Part shown: one piece after another, positions 23,594 to 34,826 of the stretch
Layout of the letters: every line of letters begins with the position of its first letter
Numbering within the stretch: position 1 is the stretch's first letter
Assembly (NCBI GenBank): GCA_032988165.1
Contig: JANTQF010000044.1
Location: 111,586 to 175,585, forward strand
Reading direction: 5' to 3'
Length of the DNA stretch: 64,000 bases
Origin: Emmonsiellopsis sp. PD_33
Taxonomy: Eukaryota; Ascomycota; Eurotiomycetes; Onygenales; Ajellomycetaceae
Program-made: the position numbers and the translations under genes
The notes under the pieces: model-generated
What the model saw: the letters and a program-made list of their open reading frames with translations, nothing else
The model's database searches: none
What the model was told of the DNA's origin: nothing

Positions 23594-24572
23594 ATGCCAC
23601 CTTGCTTTCCACGTTCGACCCTTCTCTCGACATCCGCCTTTCTACACGCCCGCCATGCGCCTCCACAACGTCTATTTTCACGGACAGCGGGCTTGAGAGC
23701 TGAGAGCCGTAATCCCACTCATTATGAGACCCTTAACGTCCCTATCACGGCGACGACGGCGGAGATTAAGAAGTGAGGATCCATAATTATACCACCTCCT
23801 TTGACGCAAACATTCCCCCAAACACAACGGCTAACCTGGCCCCCGCCACAGGAAATTCTACGCCCTCTCCCTAGCCCACCATCCAGATAGGAACCCCGAA
23901 GACCCTACAGCCCACGGCAAATTCGCATCTATATCCTCAGCATATCACATCCTTTCCCACACCGCAAGACGCGCCCGCTATGACCGCGACAACGACATCC
24001 ACCGACCAGTCGCCGCACCCGAAGCAGCCTCCCAACAGCGCAATTCCTCCTACGTCGGCTCACGACCACCATCCGGACTAAACAAAAAGCGTGGCCCATT
24101 CCGCGGACCACCTCCAAGCTTCTACGCGCATGGTGGCTATGGCGCTGGCCGCCAAACTCACCAATCCCAGACCGCGGATTCCTCATCATCTGCGTCGGGT
24201 ACTTCCTCCTCATCATACTACGACCCAGCGCACGCATTCAAGTATAACAACCCCGTCTACCATTTCGACGCCGCGTCCCATTTCCGCACGCAAATGCATG
24301 AAGACGAGAGACGGCGTGCGCGGCGTAATAAAGCCGTCGAGCGCGAGAAGTCGCGGATTCGAGAGTATGGCGGCTTGCCGGAGGAGGACGCTGCTGACAG
24401 TTTGAATGTACGATTTTTCGCCATCCTGGCTATTGTCGGGATGGGTGCACTGGCTGCGAGTTTGGGGCAGGCTTTTGCGCCTTCGCAGCCTCCACTCATT
24501 GCTACCCCGCGGAAGAACCAGCCTGGTCGACGGGTAAATGTGGGACAGGAACAGGAGAAGAAGATGAGCTGA
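23594..24572 (+). CDS. Mitochondrial-type membrane J-protein (DnaJ domain)
   Basis: Two exons (23594-23772, 23852-24572) in phase code 299 residues. Residues 1-~37 are Arg/Ser/Ala-rich without acids and look like a mitochondrial presequence. A J domain follows at ~40-105: THYETLNVPITATTAEIKK, HHPDRNPED with the essential HPD, and ARRARYDRD. A Gly/Ser/Tyr-rich linker leads to a charged helix (MHEDERRRARRNKAVERE) and one transmembrane segment (FFAILAIVGMGALAASLG) near the C-terminus. Layout resembles DNAJC30/DNAJC4-type or yeast Jid1-type proteins: a J domain tethered to a membrane, recruiting an Hsp70. An overlapping ATG at 23587 is in another frame. Targeting is predicted, not shown. Confidence 0.85.
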
Positions 24573-25642
24573 CAGGGGATATGAGAACATTTGTGGCGTG
24601 GCGTTTGATGTGTGTTCTGTCTCTTTTTTGTATATATGGTCGTTTGGGCATTGGCAAGGCGCATTTTTTGGAAAGGTACAGCATATTTTTTGTGAAAGCA
24701 GGTGTTATTTTCATCTTATTTTCAGCCCGACACACCCATACGCATGTACAATATGGAAATTGGCAAATTTCTAACCAGATCCCACTGTCCATATGACCTT
24801 TAAGGCCGGGGAGCTGTCAGGCCGTTCGCCCCTGTCTTTCTACTTGGACCGCTACTGACACCCAGCAGGGACGACTCTCCTACACACAAGGGCCACCGTT
24901 CCTGGATCTCAACGCAATTTTATTCCAATTCCCGGGCCCTTCGGAATGGCTGGTCAGATTGAAGACCCTAGTGTGACTGAAGGCATCAACAATGATGGCG
25001 ACAGGGTTAGGGGCAACAGTGCTTCCAGCACATATCACCTTCCTAGGCCTTTGATGTCCATGATATCTGTCGGATGATAGGCATGTATGAGTCTGGGGCC
25101 ACTGGCCTTTGAACCGTCAATCCATTTTGACCCCAGTTGGATATTCTTGATAATATCACACTGGATGAATCAAATCCACAGGACATTATTCACATTATTC
25201 ACCTAAGAAAGTCTATCACCAAGCTTCAGCTCAATTTGCAGCCTTGGGATAACAGAACAGCAAGGACACAGGACACATTAAGCTTAAAGATGCTGTGAAT
25301 AAAGCATTTGCAGTCCTTTGATGACACACCCCGACATGCAACCTCACATTTCTTCCAGCAGTTTCTAAGATTCCAAACAAAGGTTGCCATGGACAGAATG
25401 TGTTATTGAGACTTGGTGATATTCTAGAAATATCCATGCTGTCACTTGGGCAACTGGTGAAAGGGAAAACATTCACTTCCCTAGCGACTTTGAGATATAA
25501 AAGCTGCAACAGAACAGCAGAAAAACAACCCAACCGCAACCCCAGCCAGCGTGCCACCCATTCAAAAAAACGCACACTGCTCCTCAAACCGACATCCTGC
25601 CAGTGATAACGACACCAAGCCATTGAAGGGGGGTGTCAAACG
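24573..25642. other. Intergenic region, possible decayed sequence
   Basis: About 1.07 kb. The stretch 24870-25600 has a different texture from the flanks (more AT, many short interrupted frames) and may be a relic of an inserted element, but I found no terminal repeats and no recognisable protein. Low certainty. Confidence 0.35.
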
Positions 25643-26886
25643 ATGGAGCCTTCGCGCGATCGAATCTTAAAGGTTCTCCAGAGGTTAGTTATTACCTCGC
25701 CTCAAACAGAGAGATTCCCCTCTTCAACTTGTATGCATGGAGCTAATTACTATGCAGTTTCTCTCTGGATGATACCGAACCAGAGAACAATGAGCCAAAC
25801 GAGGGCGCATTGACTTCTGCCCATCGCCTTTGGGACTACGTCGTAATGGACCTCCTGCCAAAAGATTACGAGGATGAAGACATGCAGGTAGACTTCGGGT
25901 TCACCCATCTACCCTCAATTATGGAAAAACAACGCCTCCTGGGTCTTTACAAAGGTCTTGCCCTCATGGGTTACTCTCCTGAGGACCTCCACAAGTGGCA
26001 GGTTGAACGCTCCCTTGTCACAAACATCAAGAAGGCGTTTAGCAATCTCCCCGAGGAGAATCGTGGTGGTTACTATCCATGGTTCCTGAAGTGTACGCAT
26101 ATCTTGGACAACCCGATGACGGTAGACGAGGCGGGGGGGGAAATATCTACAGGAGTCTTGGAGGAGGCGCGCACATACCTCGACAAAAAGGACCAGAGTA
26201 TCCAAACCCCGGCAGATTTAAAGCCGCAGGCCAAAGCGGACTCCTTATTTTTCCTTGGGGTACTCTATATGGGCGTCCCGTCCCCTAACATGCCGGTGTG
26301 GTATGATTTTGGTTTCTGCACCTGTGTCAAGGACTCGGAGGAGACGGCACTCATGAGGATCTACCGAAAATTACTCCTTGGGGACATCCATTTCGAGGGC
26401 GTTTCAACGCTCCGGGGACAACTTGGCTCGTCAGACCTAACCAAACAACAACGAGAACAACGAAATCGCGCGTTTACCGAATTCTGGCAGGCCTACGAAT
26501 CTCGTAGCCTCATGGCTCTCATGGATTCTAAGGGACTCAAAACCGAGCGGTCCAAGTTGCCTTACCTCGAACGATTCTTGTGCGACAGACCCCGTCATTC
26601 GGTTTGGTCGCTGCGGCAGTACCTCGAAGTCGATGACCCAAAAAATTTCTGCCCAACACCCGCCGTCAGGTTTGATTACGGCTTCATGAATTGCCGAAAT
26701 GATGAGGAAACGCGAGCTCTAATGGAAATTTACAAGAAGTTGCTGGGCAAGATTACCCCGCTGGAATTACACGAGGCGTGTGTGACAAAAACGGTGTTTG
26801 AATGTGCGCAGAAGTTTGGCTTGATGAATGAAGGACATAGGAGATTGATGAGCAAGGAGGTTCGAGGAGGGCTTTTCGGTCTTTAA
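25643..26886 (+). CDS. Protein with three DFGF-type internal modules, function unknown
   Basis: Two exons (25643-25683, 25758-26886) join in phase to 389 residues. No signal peptide or membrane span. Three copies of a short module can be seen: VDFGF at ~58-62 followed by QRLLGLYKGL, YDFGFCTC at ~196-203 followed by EETALMRIYRKLL, and FDYGFMNC at ~319-326 followed by EETRALMEIYKKLLG. Copies are spaced about 138 and 123 residues. Similar GF-NC plus IYKKLL segments occur, as far as I recall, in fungal MYND/SET-type proteins, but no MYND or SET motif is visible here. Between copies the chain is charged and helical in character. I cannot assign a function. Confidence 0.75.
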
Positions 26887-27061
26887 GGGGTTGAGAAAAA
26901 CGGGTAATGGATAGTGGATTGGGTGGCTCGGGATGGATGGCGGAAAGGAATGCAATTGTGGAGGGGAGAGGTTAATTCATATTGTTTTGCAGGACAAGGA
27001 AGGATTCAATAGTTAGGTAGGTAAACAAGAAATGCAGAGACAGCAAGTTCACCCCCCCTTC

Positions 27062-28567
27062 TCACATCCCCAACTCCGCCCGCTCAACAATCCCCCTCCT
27101 CGCGCTCTCCATCAGCCTCTCAACCTCCTCATCCTCCAACTCACCCACCATCCCACCAACATCCACCTCTCTCCTCTCCAACCCACTATCCCCCTTACTC
27201 ACAAACACCCCACCCCCCACCACCTCCCGCCCATTAACAGCCGCCTCGCAAAACCCCTTAAGCCCCTCCCACCCCATCCCCACCTCCGGCTGCTCCTCAC
27301 CAAGCAAAAGCCCAAAACAATGCGGCATCCCTCCATACTGCTCCCACACCACCCCACCACTCTTCCCACTCCCCACACCACTCTCCATCATCACCCCCTC
27401 CCTCACCCTCCTCGCAACCACCCCCCCCTCATCCGCCAACATCTCCTCCCCAACCTGCAAAAACACCCACGGCGCACCAACCCACATCTCCGCCCTCGCC
27501 GCCACCGGCGACACAAGCGGATGGCACAATGCGCTCCCCTCGCAATACAAATGCGCCCGTGGCGGACGCGCGGGCCAGACGGCGCAGGGGGGCGGGGTCG
27601 GGTAGATGCGCGGGGGTAGGTAGTCGTATACGGCATTCTTGACGACGGAGGGGAGGCATCGGGTTAGGTCGCAGGATGGGGAGAGGAGGGAGAGGGCGGC
27701 GGGGAGCGGGAGGGGGAGTGGGAGGGGGTTGTTGTGGAAGGTTAGGGATTTAGGGGGGTTGCGGTTTATTTGAAGCAGTGTTAGGAGGAGGGCTAGGGCG
27801 ATGTTGCCGCCGGCGGAGTCGCCGGCGATTATTATCTGGGATGCTGGGACGGGGGCGTGGAGGGCTGTTGGTGGGGGGTGGAGGAGGGAGAGGTAGGCGA
27901 GGAGGGCGTCGAGGAGGGCGGAGGGGAAGGGGTGTTGGGGGGCGAGACGGTAGCGGACTGATAGCACGCGGGAGTGGAGGGTGCGTGCGTATTTGGTGGA
28001 GGCGGGGCGGGTGGTGGAGGGGTCCATGAGGTAGAGGCTGCCGCCGTGGAAGTAGAGGATGGTTGGCGGCTTGGTGTTTTGATCGCTGTGGTAGGCGTGC
28101 AGCTCGTCGGTCATGTTGGTGTATTTCTCTGCCTCGGAGAGGTGGGATGGTTCAGGCGTGTTCTCGTTGATGTTGATGCCGGAGCGGGGGCCTGTCCATT
28201 CGCCGCTTACTGCCTCCAGGGGTGGGAGGATATATTCCATTCCCGCGTCCAGTTCGCCCTTTAACTCCCTAATGGCGCCGTCTAGGGCTTGACGGATGTC
28301 ATCCTCCGGCGGGGCGGGGAGGGTTACTTTGCTAATCCATACTGGGCCCTTGACGGGCGGGTCGTCGAGGAATCTTTGCTGCTGGGCGGTGATTGTGGGG
28401 GGTTTGGGGTCGTTGAGGAAGATGCGGATGATGGCGATGGTGAGCTCTGTGCGGAGGGTCCAGATTTTGGAGGTTGGGGTGAGGGAGAGGGTGTGTTTTA
28501 TTAATGTGGATACGAGGACGGGGACGGTGCGGAGGATGATGCGGAGGGTTGAGAGGATGCTGGGCAT
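27062..28567 (-). CDS. Alpha/beta hydrolase, hormone-sensitive-lipase-like esterase
   Basis: One intronless frame of 501 residues. It has the oxyanion-hole motif LYFHGGS (HGG at 174-176), the VSVRYRLAPQHPFP block typical of the HSL/acetyl-esterase family, and the nucleophile elbow AGDSAGG with Ser at ~251. A candidate catalytic Asp lies in VGEEMLADEG and His in GGMPHCFG. An N-terminal hydrophobic helix (residues ~1-25) may be a signal anchor to ER or lipid droplets. The gene is very GC-rich with strong third-position bias, giving long antisense open frames that should be ignored. Substrate (ester, lipid or secondary metabolite) cannot be deduced. Confidence 0.85.
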   Translation of the reverse strand: MPSILSTLRIILRTVPVLVSTLIKHTLSLTPTSKIWTLRTELTIAIIRIFLNDPKPPTITAQQQRFLDDPPVKGPVWISKVTLPAPPEDDIRQALDGAIRELKGELDAGMEYILPPLEAVSGEWTGPRSGININENTPEPSHLSEAEKYTNMTDELHAYHSDQNTKPPTILYFHGGSLYLMDPSTTRPASTKYARTLHSRVLSVRYRLAPQHPFPSALLDALLAYLSLLHPPPTALHAPVPASQIIIAGDSAGGNIALALLLTLLQINRNPPKSLTFHNNPLPLPLPLPAALSLLSPSCDLTRCLPSVVKNAVYDYLPPRIYPTPPPCAVWPARPPRAHLYCEGSALCHPLVSPVAARAEMWVGAPWVFLQVGEEMLADEGGVVARRVREGVMMESGVGSGKSGGVVWEQYGGMPHCFGLLLGEEQPEVGMGWEGLKGFCEAAVNGREVVGGGVFVSKGDSGLERREVDVGGMVGELEDEEVERLMESARRGIVERAELGM

Positions 28568-30839
28568 CTTGGGGAAGAAGGGGTTGGGAAGGGGTTGTGT
28601 AGGTTGGTTGGTGGTGATAGATAGGGGCGCCCCTTTTTTTGGGATTGAAGTGGTTAGGGGTGTTGATTAAAATATAATGAAGCAAATTCAAAAGGAAAAC
28701 AAACGAGGAACCCGAGATAATTACGGTAATAACGGGGGGGGATGGAAGAGGATGAAAGGGAAGATACAGAACAGTCGGGTGGCTGCCATATATACCCGAT
28801 CCGTTGCGTGGGATAACATCGGCATGCCGTGATGCCGATATACGAGCACATCCGACTCCCGACTCCCGACCCCTGATATCCCGTATCCCGGCGGGTGGTT
28901 CCGCACAACGATACACAACCGCCGCACTTCTTTCTACCTAGTTAGCAATTTCTTTGCCGGGGCTCCTATTCACATTTGTAACATTTTCCTGCAATAGAAA
29001 ATTATGTCTAGTCTGCTAAGTCATGGTCCCATCAGTAGTGAGCCAACCCTTCAAGTTCTTTGCATACCAGATCAACATCAGAATGTCCCCTTCATAGGAA
29101 TATAAACTATCCACATTCTCTGCCATATTTCTTATTAGACAGTATGAAACTCTAGGAGTTAAGCATAACGTTAAGTTCAAGTTTCTACGGCTGAGACTTT
29201 GAAACTACTATGCGAGACAAGGCAGCATCCCCATTAATCCTACTAGGTAGATGGAACTTTGTTTATTCCTGACACAATTATCAGTTATACAGCTTGATCA
29301 GACATTGTGTATACTGTCTCCTCTGATAAAAAAAGAGCTGCACTTGCAGCTCATGCTGTGGCTGTTGATTTGGGATGTCATACTAACTTGAAGTTTTCAC
29401 ATGTTAAGGGATTTCAACCATTCCATCTCCTCTAGATTGCTACGACTTGGTCCCCGGATGGAAGCTACTCATCAAACAGAACAACTGACTATAAACATAA
29501 AAAATTGGCCCCTCTGGATAGATCAAAGCCCATGGTTGCAATTCCAACGATGGTGGTTGTGGATTTAAACTTTAAACTTTCCGCTCAAACCATGGAACGA
29601 ACCTGTTTAAAACGCACCCGCGCTAGGGCAATTGCAGATGACGGAATATTAATTCAACGTACAGCATTCTCTCAGCATCGTTATGATTTATTTCAATCAA
29701 CATGATCACTGGAGCCGGTTTGGACCATCATCTTTGGCAGCCGTGGCATCTGTTCTGAATACTACCCAAGTCGCGAGATATCGTGAGAGCTGCAGAATGG
29801 CTGCGATTCAACCACAGCAGCTTGGCTCGGGCGCGGTCCGGGAGCCGAGCTGAACGCCTTTTATTTGAGTTGGTTACGGCTGTCATGCCTGCCAACGATG
29901 AGGCCAACAAACCTCCAGAGTGTCTGCGAGTCTAACCGGGGAATACACCTTGTAAGTCTCGCATGCCCCCGCCAGCAAATATTCCGAAGCGAGGACATCA
30001 GGGTCTCGAATACCGGGATAGAGTCGGGGGCTAGTTTTGTGATTCCCAGATCTCTTGCCGGCCACTGTTACCCGCGAGATACCAAGACAAGTTCCAAGTC
30101 TCGCCTTGGTCTTGCTGGTTTTTGCGTCTTTCTAGCGCGGGGACCACCTTATTAGCTGGGGTTGCCGCCAACCAACGAGCCGGCCCGCATCAACTTGCTG
30201 AAGCAGCAACACGAGCAACAATGGCCTTTCTCGTGTAACCTTCAACCTCAGCCTTGCGAGCAGCATGCAGAAGGCTCCAATGAACCAATCCTGTATGCAG
30301 ACTATTTTTATTTCTTAATGTTTCTAACCAGACTGCGCGATTTTAGACGCTCACCCCTCATGGTTCGCGGAGGCATCTCCCCCAGATAAGCCTCCGTCGA
30401 TCTCTTTGACACCTGACTGAACGCCAATGAGACACTGACCGCGCCCCAGGGGCCCGTTATGTCGAATTGTTAAACTGGGTTGTGGTTTTTAGCTCCTCAT
30501 TCTCCGCCAGATGGTTCTGGTCGCCTACCCCATTCCCCCTTGGGGGCCGGGGCCGTAACCTCTCTACGTGCGCCGAGCCCTGTGTTTCTATGGATCTTGT
30601 TTTTCCACGGGGTTGTCCGCCGGTAGGCGATAGGCTGCTAGCCTCTGCTAGATGTTAGCGGTGGCGCCCGCAGACAGACCTAAGTCTATGGGGTATAAAG
30701 GTAGCATTGTCGCGCCTCGAACTCATCGTTAGAGAGGCGCTCTTGAAACAAAACCCACATGATCAATGGGGTCCCTTACAACCCTCCTAAAAAAAAAAAA
30801 AGAAGCACGAACTAGCCGGTGAGGCTACCTAGAACCAAA
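28568..30839. other. 2.3-kb gene-poor region upstream of the NLP gene
   Basis: The longest gap in the window. The part 28930-29700 is AT-richer with scattered short frames and could be a degraded insertion; the part 30400-30800 looks like promoter DNA of the NLP gene. No convincing coding sequence, tRNA or terminal repeats were found. Confidence 0.45.
30694..30699 (+). promoter_or_regulatory. TATA box of the NLP gene
   Basis: TATAAA within GGGTATAAAGG, about 145 nt upstream of the start codon. Position and context fit a TATA element. Sequence match only. Confidence 0.45.
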
Positions 30840-31895
30840 ATGGTCCTCACCACCAAGCCCCTCATTCTCCTCGCCGCGGCATCCATCGCCCATGCCAACC
30901 CCCTACATCACAAGCGCGACATCGTAAGCCCACTCCCACAAAACGCCAACGCCGCCGAGCTCAAATACCAGCCTTGGCTCGACTTCGACACGGACAGCTG
31001 CTACAACACCGCCGCCGTGGACGCGGGCGGGAACATGAATCCGGGCCTCGAGAAGGACTCGGGCAGCATGACGGATTACTGCCGGGAGTTGGACCGCCTC
31101 CAGAACGCCAATGTGTACTCGCGCCAGCGCTGCAACAATGGCATCTGCGCCATCATGTACGAGTATTACTTCGAGAAGGACTTTATCAGGTCCAAGGCCG
31201 CCGGCCACAAGCATGAGTGGGAGAATGTCGTTGTCTTTTATGACGGTAGCGGGGCGGTGAAGAAGGTTGCGCCGTCATGTCATGGGAATTATAATGGTGC
31301 ATCGATGGATGAGTTTCGTCTTGAAGGTATTTTTATAAAAAAAAAAAAGAAAGAAAGAAAGAAAGAAAAAAGAAAAAGAAAAAGCCGTCTCACGGTTTTC
31401 TATGAAACTCGCCAATTATTCAGTTCTAACACAGATAAAACTTCCTTGGTTATATTCTAGACACCCACCCCAAAATCATCTACCACAAAGACGGCGCCTC
31501 GACACATTGCTTCCGCCTCGCGAGGGAAAAAGACGAGGAGATCGAGAACGGCACGGGGAACTGGGTCGTCAATGCGCTTGTGGGGTGGGACGGGTGGCCG
31601 AGTACTGAACTGCGCGATGCGCTGGGGAAGAACTGGCCTGGTGAGATTGGGCCCAAGTGGGATGAGTATTATGAGGAGAAGGATGATCCGGAGAAACAGG
31701 ATGATTTTGGGAATACGTTGAGGAAGGCGAGGGGGGATGATGTAAGTTATTTCTTTTTTCTTTCTTTTTTTTTTTTTTCAAAGGGAGGAGGAGGATGAAC
31801 TTTAGTTTGGATCAAGAGATGGCTATACAAAAAGCTAACATCTATCTATGCCTACCTTCCAGCTCGATCAATTCGACCCCTTTCTCGACGGGTAA
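30840..31895 (+). CDS. Necrosis- and ethylene-inducing protein-like (NLP/NPP1 family), secreted
   Basis: Three exons (30840-31326, 31461-31741, 31863-31895) are in phase and encode 266 residues. The first ~19 residues are a signal peptide, followed by a possible Lys-Arg processing site. The NPP1 domain shows the heptapeptide GHKHEWE, a conservative variant of the family consensus, and paired cysteines in the N-terminal half as in type 1 members. Family members are secreted and some bind plant sphingolipid head groups and damage membranes; others are non-toxic, and Eurotiomycete saprotrophs also carry them. Activity here cannot be judged. No premature stop or frameshift is seen. Intron 1 contains an AAAG repeat. 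A GTG-initiated upstream extension is not credible; the ATG at 30840 has a good context. Confidence 0.9.
31342..31385 (+). repeat. A-rich / AAAG microsatellite in NLP intron 1
   Basis: A run of A followed by several AAAG units inside the first intron of the NLP gene. Likely length-variable between strains. Confidence 0.75.
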
Positions 31896-33006
31896 ATGAA
31901 TCTTTTCGACGAGAACCTCGACATCAGCTTTCGTTTGCATAAGTTGGTTATTCAGCTACATATTACCCTTATATCCATACTATATACCACACTACAGACT
32001 ATACCTAAACATTTGATAAACTCGTCAGAACTTACTGGTTAGAAAAGAAAGAAAGAAAGAAAGGGGCACTTTCCTTTCATTTCAGTTCAGTTTATTTCAT
32101 TCTATCTGATTATATATCTTACATTATTAGTATATATAACTAACTCAATACTTACCAGCCCCAGATACATAAACATGCATACCTCCCTTCCCCTCCTCTT
32201 CTCCCTATTACCATATATACACGCACGCACGCATAGTTCCATATTTGGAACCTCAGAAAATCTACACTAATCCCAAAACATAGAAGTATAGTTATATAAT
32301 AAGGTATATAAAAGTTTAAATTCTAATCTTATTCTTCCTTCTCATTCTCTATTCCTTATTTTCAAAAATTAAGGTTAGAATTTAAACAGTTAGCTCTCTC
32401 TCTCTTTAATTATAGAAAAATAATTTTTTTTCCCTATGTAAAATGAAGTATAATGTGACCTCATGTAATGTTATATGCATCCTACCAAAAATCTCATGAG
32501 GAGTTAGGGGGCAGGGTGTAATAGGGATAATAGAGGTGATAAAGGTAATATGAGAAAGGATGAGATAGTGCAAGCTGAGAGTAAGTGAAGGAAGTGAGTG
32601 TATCCAGCTTGTTTATAATATAAACTAGAAAAGAAAACCACATACATACTCTCTATAATTAAGAGAAAAGAAAGGAAGAAAGAAAGAAACATCTTTGATT
32701 ATCTTTAAGCTACAAGTGCTTACATATGATGTGACATAGACTGATATCCACATCTAACACACTGCGCGAAACAGCCCAACCAACCAAAAGAAAAGAACAA
32801 AAAAGAAATAGAGCAAGAAAAGATAAAAAGAAAATAATAAAATGGTATTCTCCTCAAAAACAGCAGTAATAGTGAAACAACTAAAGAGTTGTAAATAAAA
32901 TACAAAGTTTTTTTTTTCTTCTTAGTTAAGGATTTAATAATAAAATAATCATTCTTGGATCTCATTCTGAATTTTTCACATATCTAGAAAAACTAAACCA
33001 ACTCCT
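31896..33006. other. Strongly AT-rich intergenic region
   Basis: About 1.1 kb between the 3' ends of the NLP and VDAC genes. It is visibly the most AT-rich part of the window, with AAAG runs (32040, 32670), polypyrimidine stretches and inverted repeats. No gene. Confidence 0.65.
32314..32387. repeat. 18-nt inverted repeat (hairpin) in AT-rich region
   Basis: Left arm 32314-32331 (GTTTAAATTCTAATCTTA) is the reverse complement of right arm 32370-32387 at 17 of 18 positions, with a 38-nt loop. A second, weaker inverted pair lies at 32401-32417 and 32652-32666. It may be a remnant of a small transposable element. Confidence 0.7.
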
Positions 33007-34358
33007 CTATCCCTCGAAAGTGAAGCTGGCGCCTACCTTGTGGGCGGCCTGGTTCAGCTTCTGGGTATCAAAGGAGGCACCGAGGCCGAGGGTGACACCG
33101 GGGCGGAGGAGGACGTTGTAGGCCAGAGCGGCGATACCGCGGTCGTTGATCTTGGCCTGTGGGGGTTGGAAATGGGGTGGTTAGAGTGGGATATAGTTAG
33201 AAAGGCATTGGAAAAAACATACCTTGGCGAAGGAAGAGGGGTCCAGTCTGTACTTGCTGGCAACCTCAAGGCCGACAGTGTTGCCGACCTTGGAGTCCCA
33301 GGTGGCCTTGGCACCGGCCTCGACCTGAGCGTTGACGCGGTGGTAGTAGCTGGCGGAGAAGAGGCTGAGGTTGTTGGAGGCGGTGATAGCGGCCGAGTAC
33401 TCGGGGAGGCTGTAGGCGACGGCAGCAGAGTACTTGGTGATGGCAGCCTTCTGGACATCGTAGCCACCCTCAGCACCGACGAGGAAGCCCTCGTGGCCGA
33501 GGACGGCGTCGAAGTTGGCGGTGGGGCCCTTGAGCAGATCGAAGAAAGCACGGGCGTGGACGTTGGGCTGCTTGAAATGGAGGTTCAATTTGGCACCCTT
33601 GGACTGGGAGCTGGGGAGGTACTGGGTCAGGATCTCAGCCTTGAGGCCCTTGGCGATGTTGTTGTCGAGCTCGAGCTTGGTGTCAAGAGCGTTGGAAGTG
33701 TTCCAGGTTTGGGTGAGGGTAAGGCCTGAAATAGTAGGAGATATTAGCGTTATCGCATGACCGGCAAATGTGGACGTTAGGACGACATTGAGAAAGTTGG
33801 AAGGGCGGGAGCAGGTGATGGTGAATTCATCCAGGGCCGGGGGGGAAGTGGGCCTATCCGCGAAACGGACAGAGGGCCTTCGCGGTTTGTTTGGGAGAGC
33901 TTTACCAGTTGGCGCATCAACGTATTTGGCTTCGAGCTGCCATTGAGTCGGAATATTAGCACCCAGCGATCTCACACGTATTGCGACGTGGATGACGAGC
34001 GCAGTTAGGTTCGCAATGGACTTACGGAGCCATTGATGGGGCCCTCGTGGGCGGATTTGCCCTTGACGTTGAAGGTGACGCCGTTGGGGGCCTTGGATTT
34101 GACCTCAAGGTTGGCTACAAGCGGAGCAAACTGTTAGCGCAGGTTCAAGACGATCCCAATGGATTGGAGAAAGAGGAGAAAATACCGGCGCTGGTGTGGT
34201 AGAAGTCCTTGTTCAGGAGCTGTATGTGTCTTGGGGTCAGCAATGCGGTCCAATGGGCGACGGTGATCAAATTTGCATAGGGGTACGGAACAACAACGCG
34301 GGATGCCTACATCATTGGCCGCCTTGGCGATGTCGGAGAAAGCAGCGGGGGCAGACAT
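33007..34358 (-). CDS. por1: Mitochondrial outer-membrane porin (VDAC)
   Basis: Six exons give a VDAC of usual length (~285 residues). It starts MSAPAAFSDIAKAANDLLNK (the N-terminal helix) and continues with beta-strand segments such as GVTFNVKGKSAHEGPING, LTLTQTWNTSNALDTKLELD, and ends VTLGLGASFDTQKLNQAAHKV then GASFTFEG. The GLK motif common in eukaryotic porins appears in NNIAKGLKAE. The protein forms the 19-stranded outer-membrane channel for ATP, ADP and metabolites. Intron 4 (33726-33905) is exactly 180 nt and has no in-frame stop, so a translated fragment running through it is an artefact unless the intron is retained. Family assignment is certain. Confidence 0.96.
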
Positions 34359-34826
34359 GGTGGATGGATGCGGAGGAGAGAGGATGCAGAGAGATACAGA
34401 AGAGCAATGGAGACAGCGGACGTGAAGCGTGGAGTGAGGTTGGGATGTTGGGGACAGAACGGGCAGTTGGGGATTTGTTTGGGAGGAAGGCCGGCCGGAA
34501 CAATGTTTGGCCGGCTGCCTCGGGCAATGCAGGCTGCGTGGAGAACGGCGGGCTGTGATTGGCCGGGCTGTTCCGGGCAGAAAAGGAGAGAACTTCCAAC
34601 ATCAACAGGAATATAGATGTCTATCCAATTGAACATACACTGCGGAAAACCATTCAACCAGAATACGCAGGCAAACAACTCTTCAACACAGCTTTATCAC
34701 AGTGCAAAAATGAAATCCCTGCTTGAATTGACAGATACTCCTCTATACAAAAGGAAGAAAAGCCCCGCGGCTTCGACACTTTATCTACTAACTATATCCA
34801 AAAAAGAAACCATCAACTCGCTAGAT
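34359..34826. other. Intergenic region with por1 promoter
   Basis: About 470 nt between the VDAC start and the 3' end of the asparagine synthetase gene. Nothing further recognised. Confidence 0.55.

Noticed and set aside
27032..27619. Long frames opposite the alpha/beta hydrolase
   Set aside because: They are antisense shadows caused by the GC-rich third positions of the hydrolase gene; composition (Pro/His/Leu only) is unnatural.
33181..33975. Longer VDAC frame including 60 extra residues
   Set aside because: The extra segment has intron borders and breaks the porin barrel; treated as a stop-free intron and listed as a finding instead.
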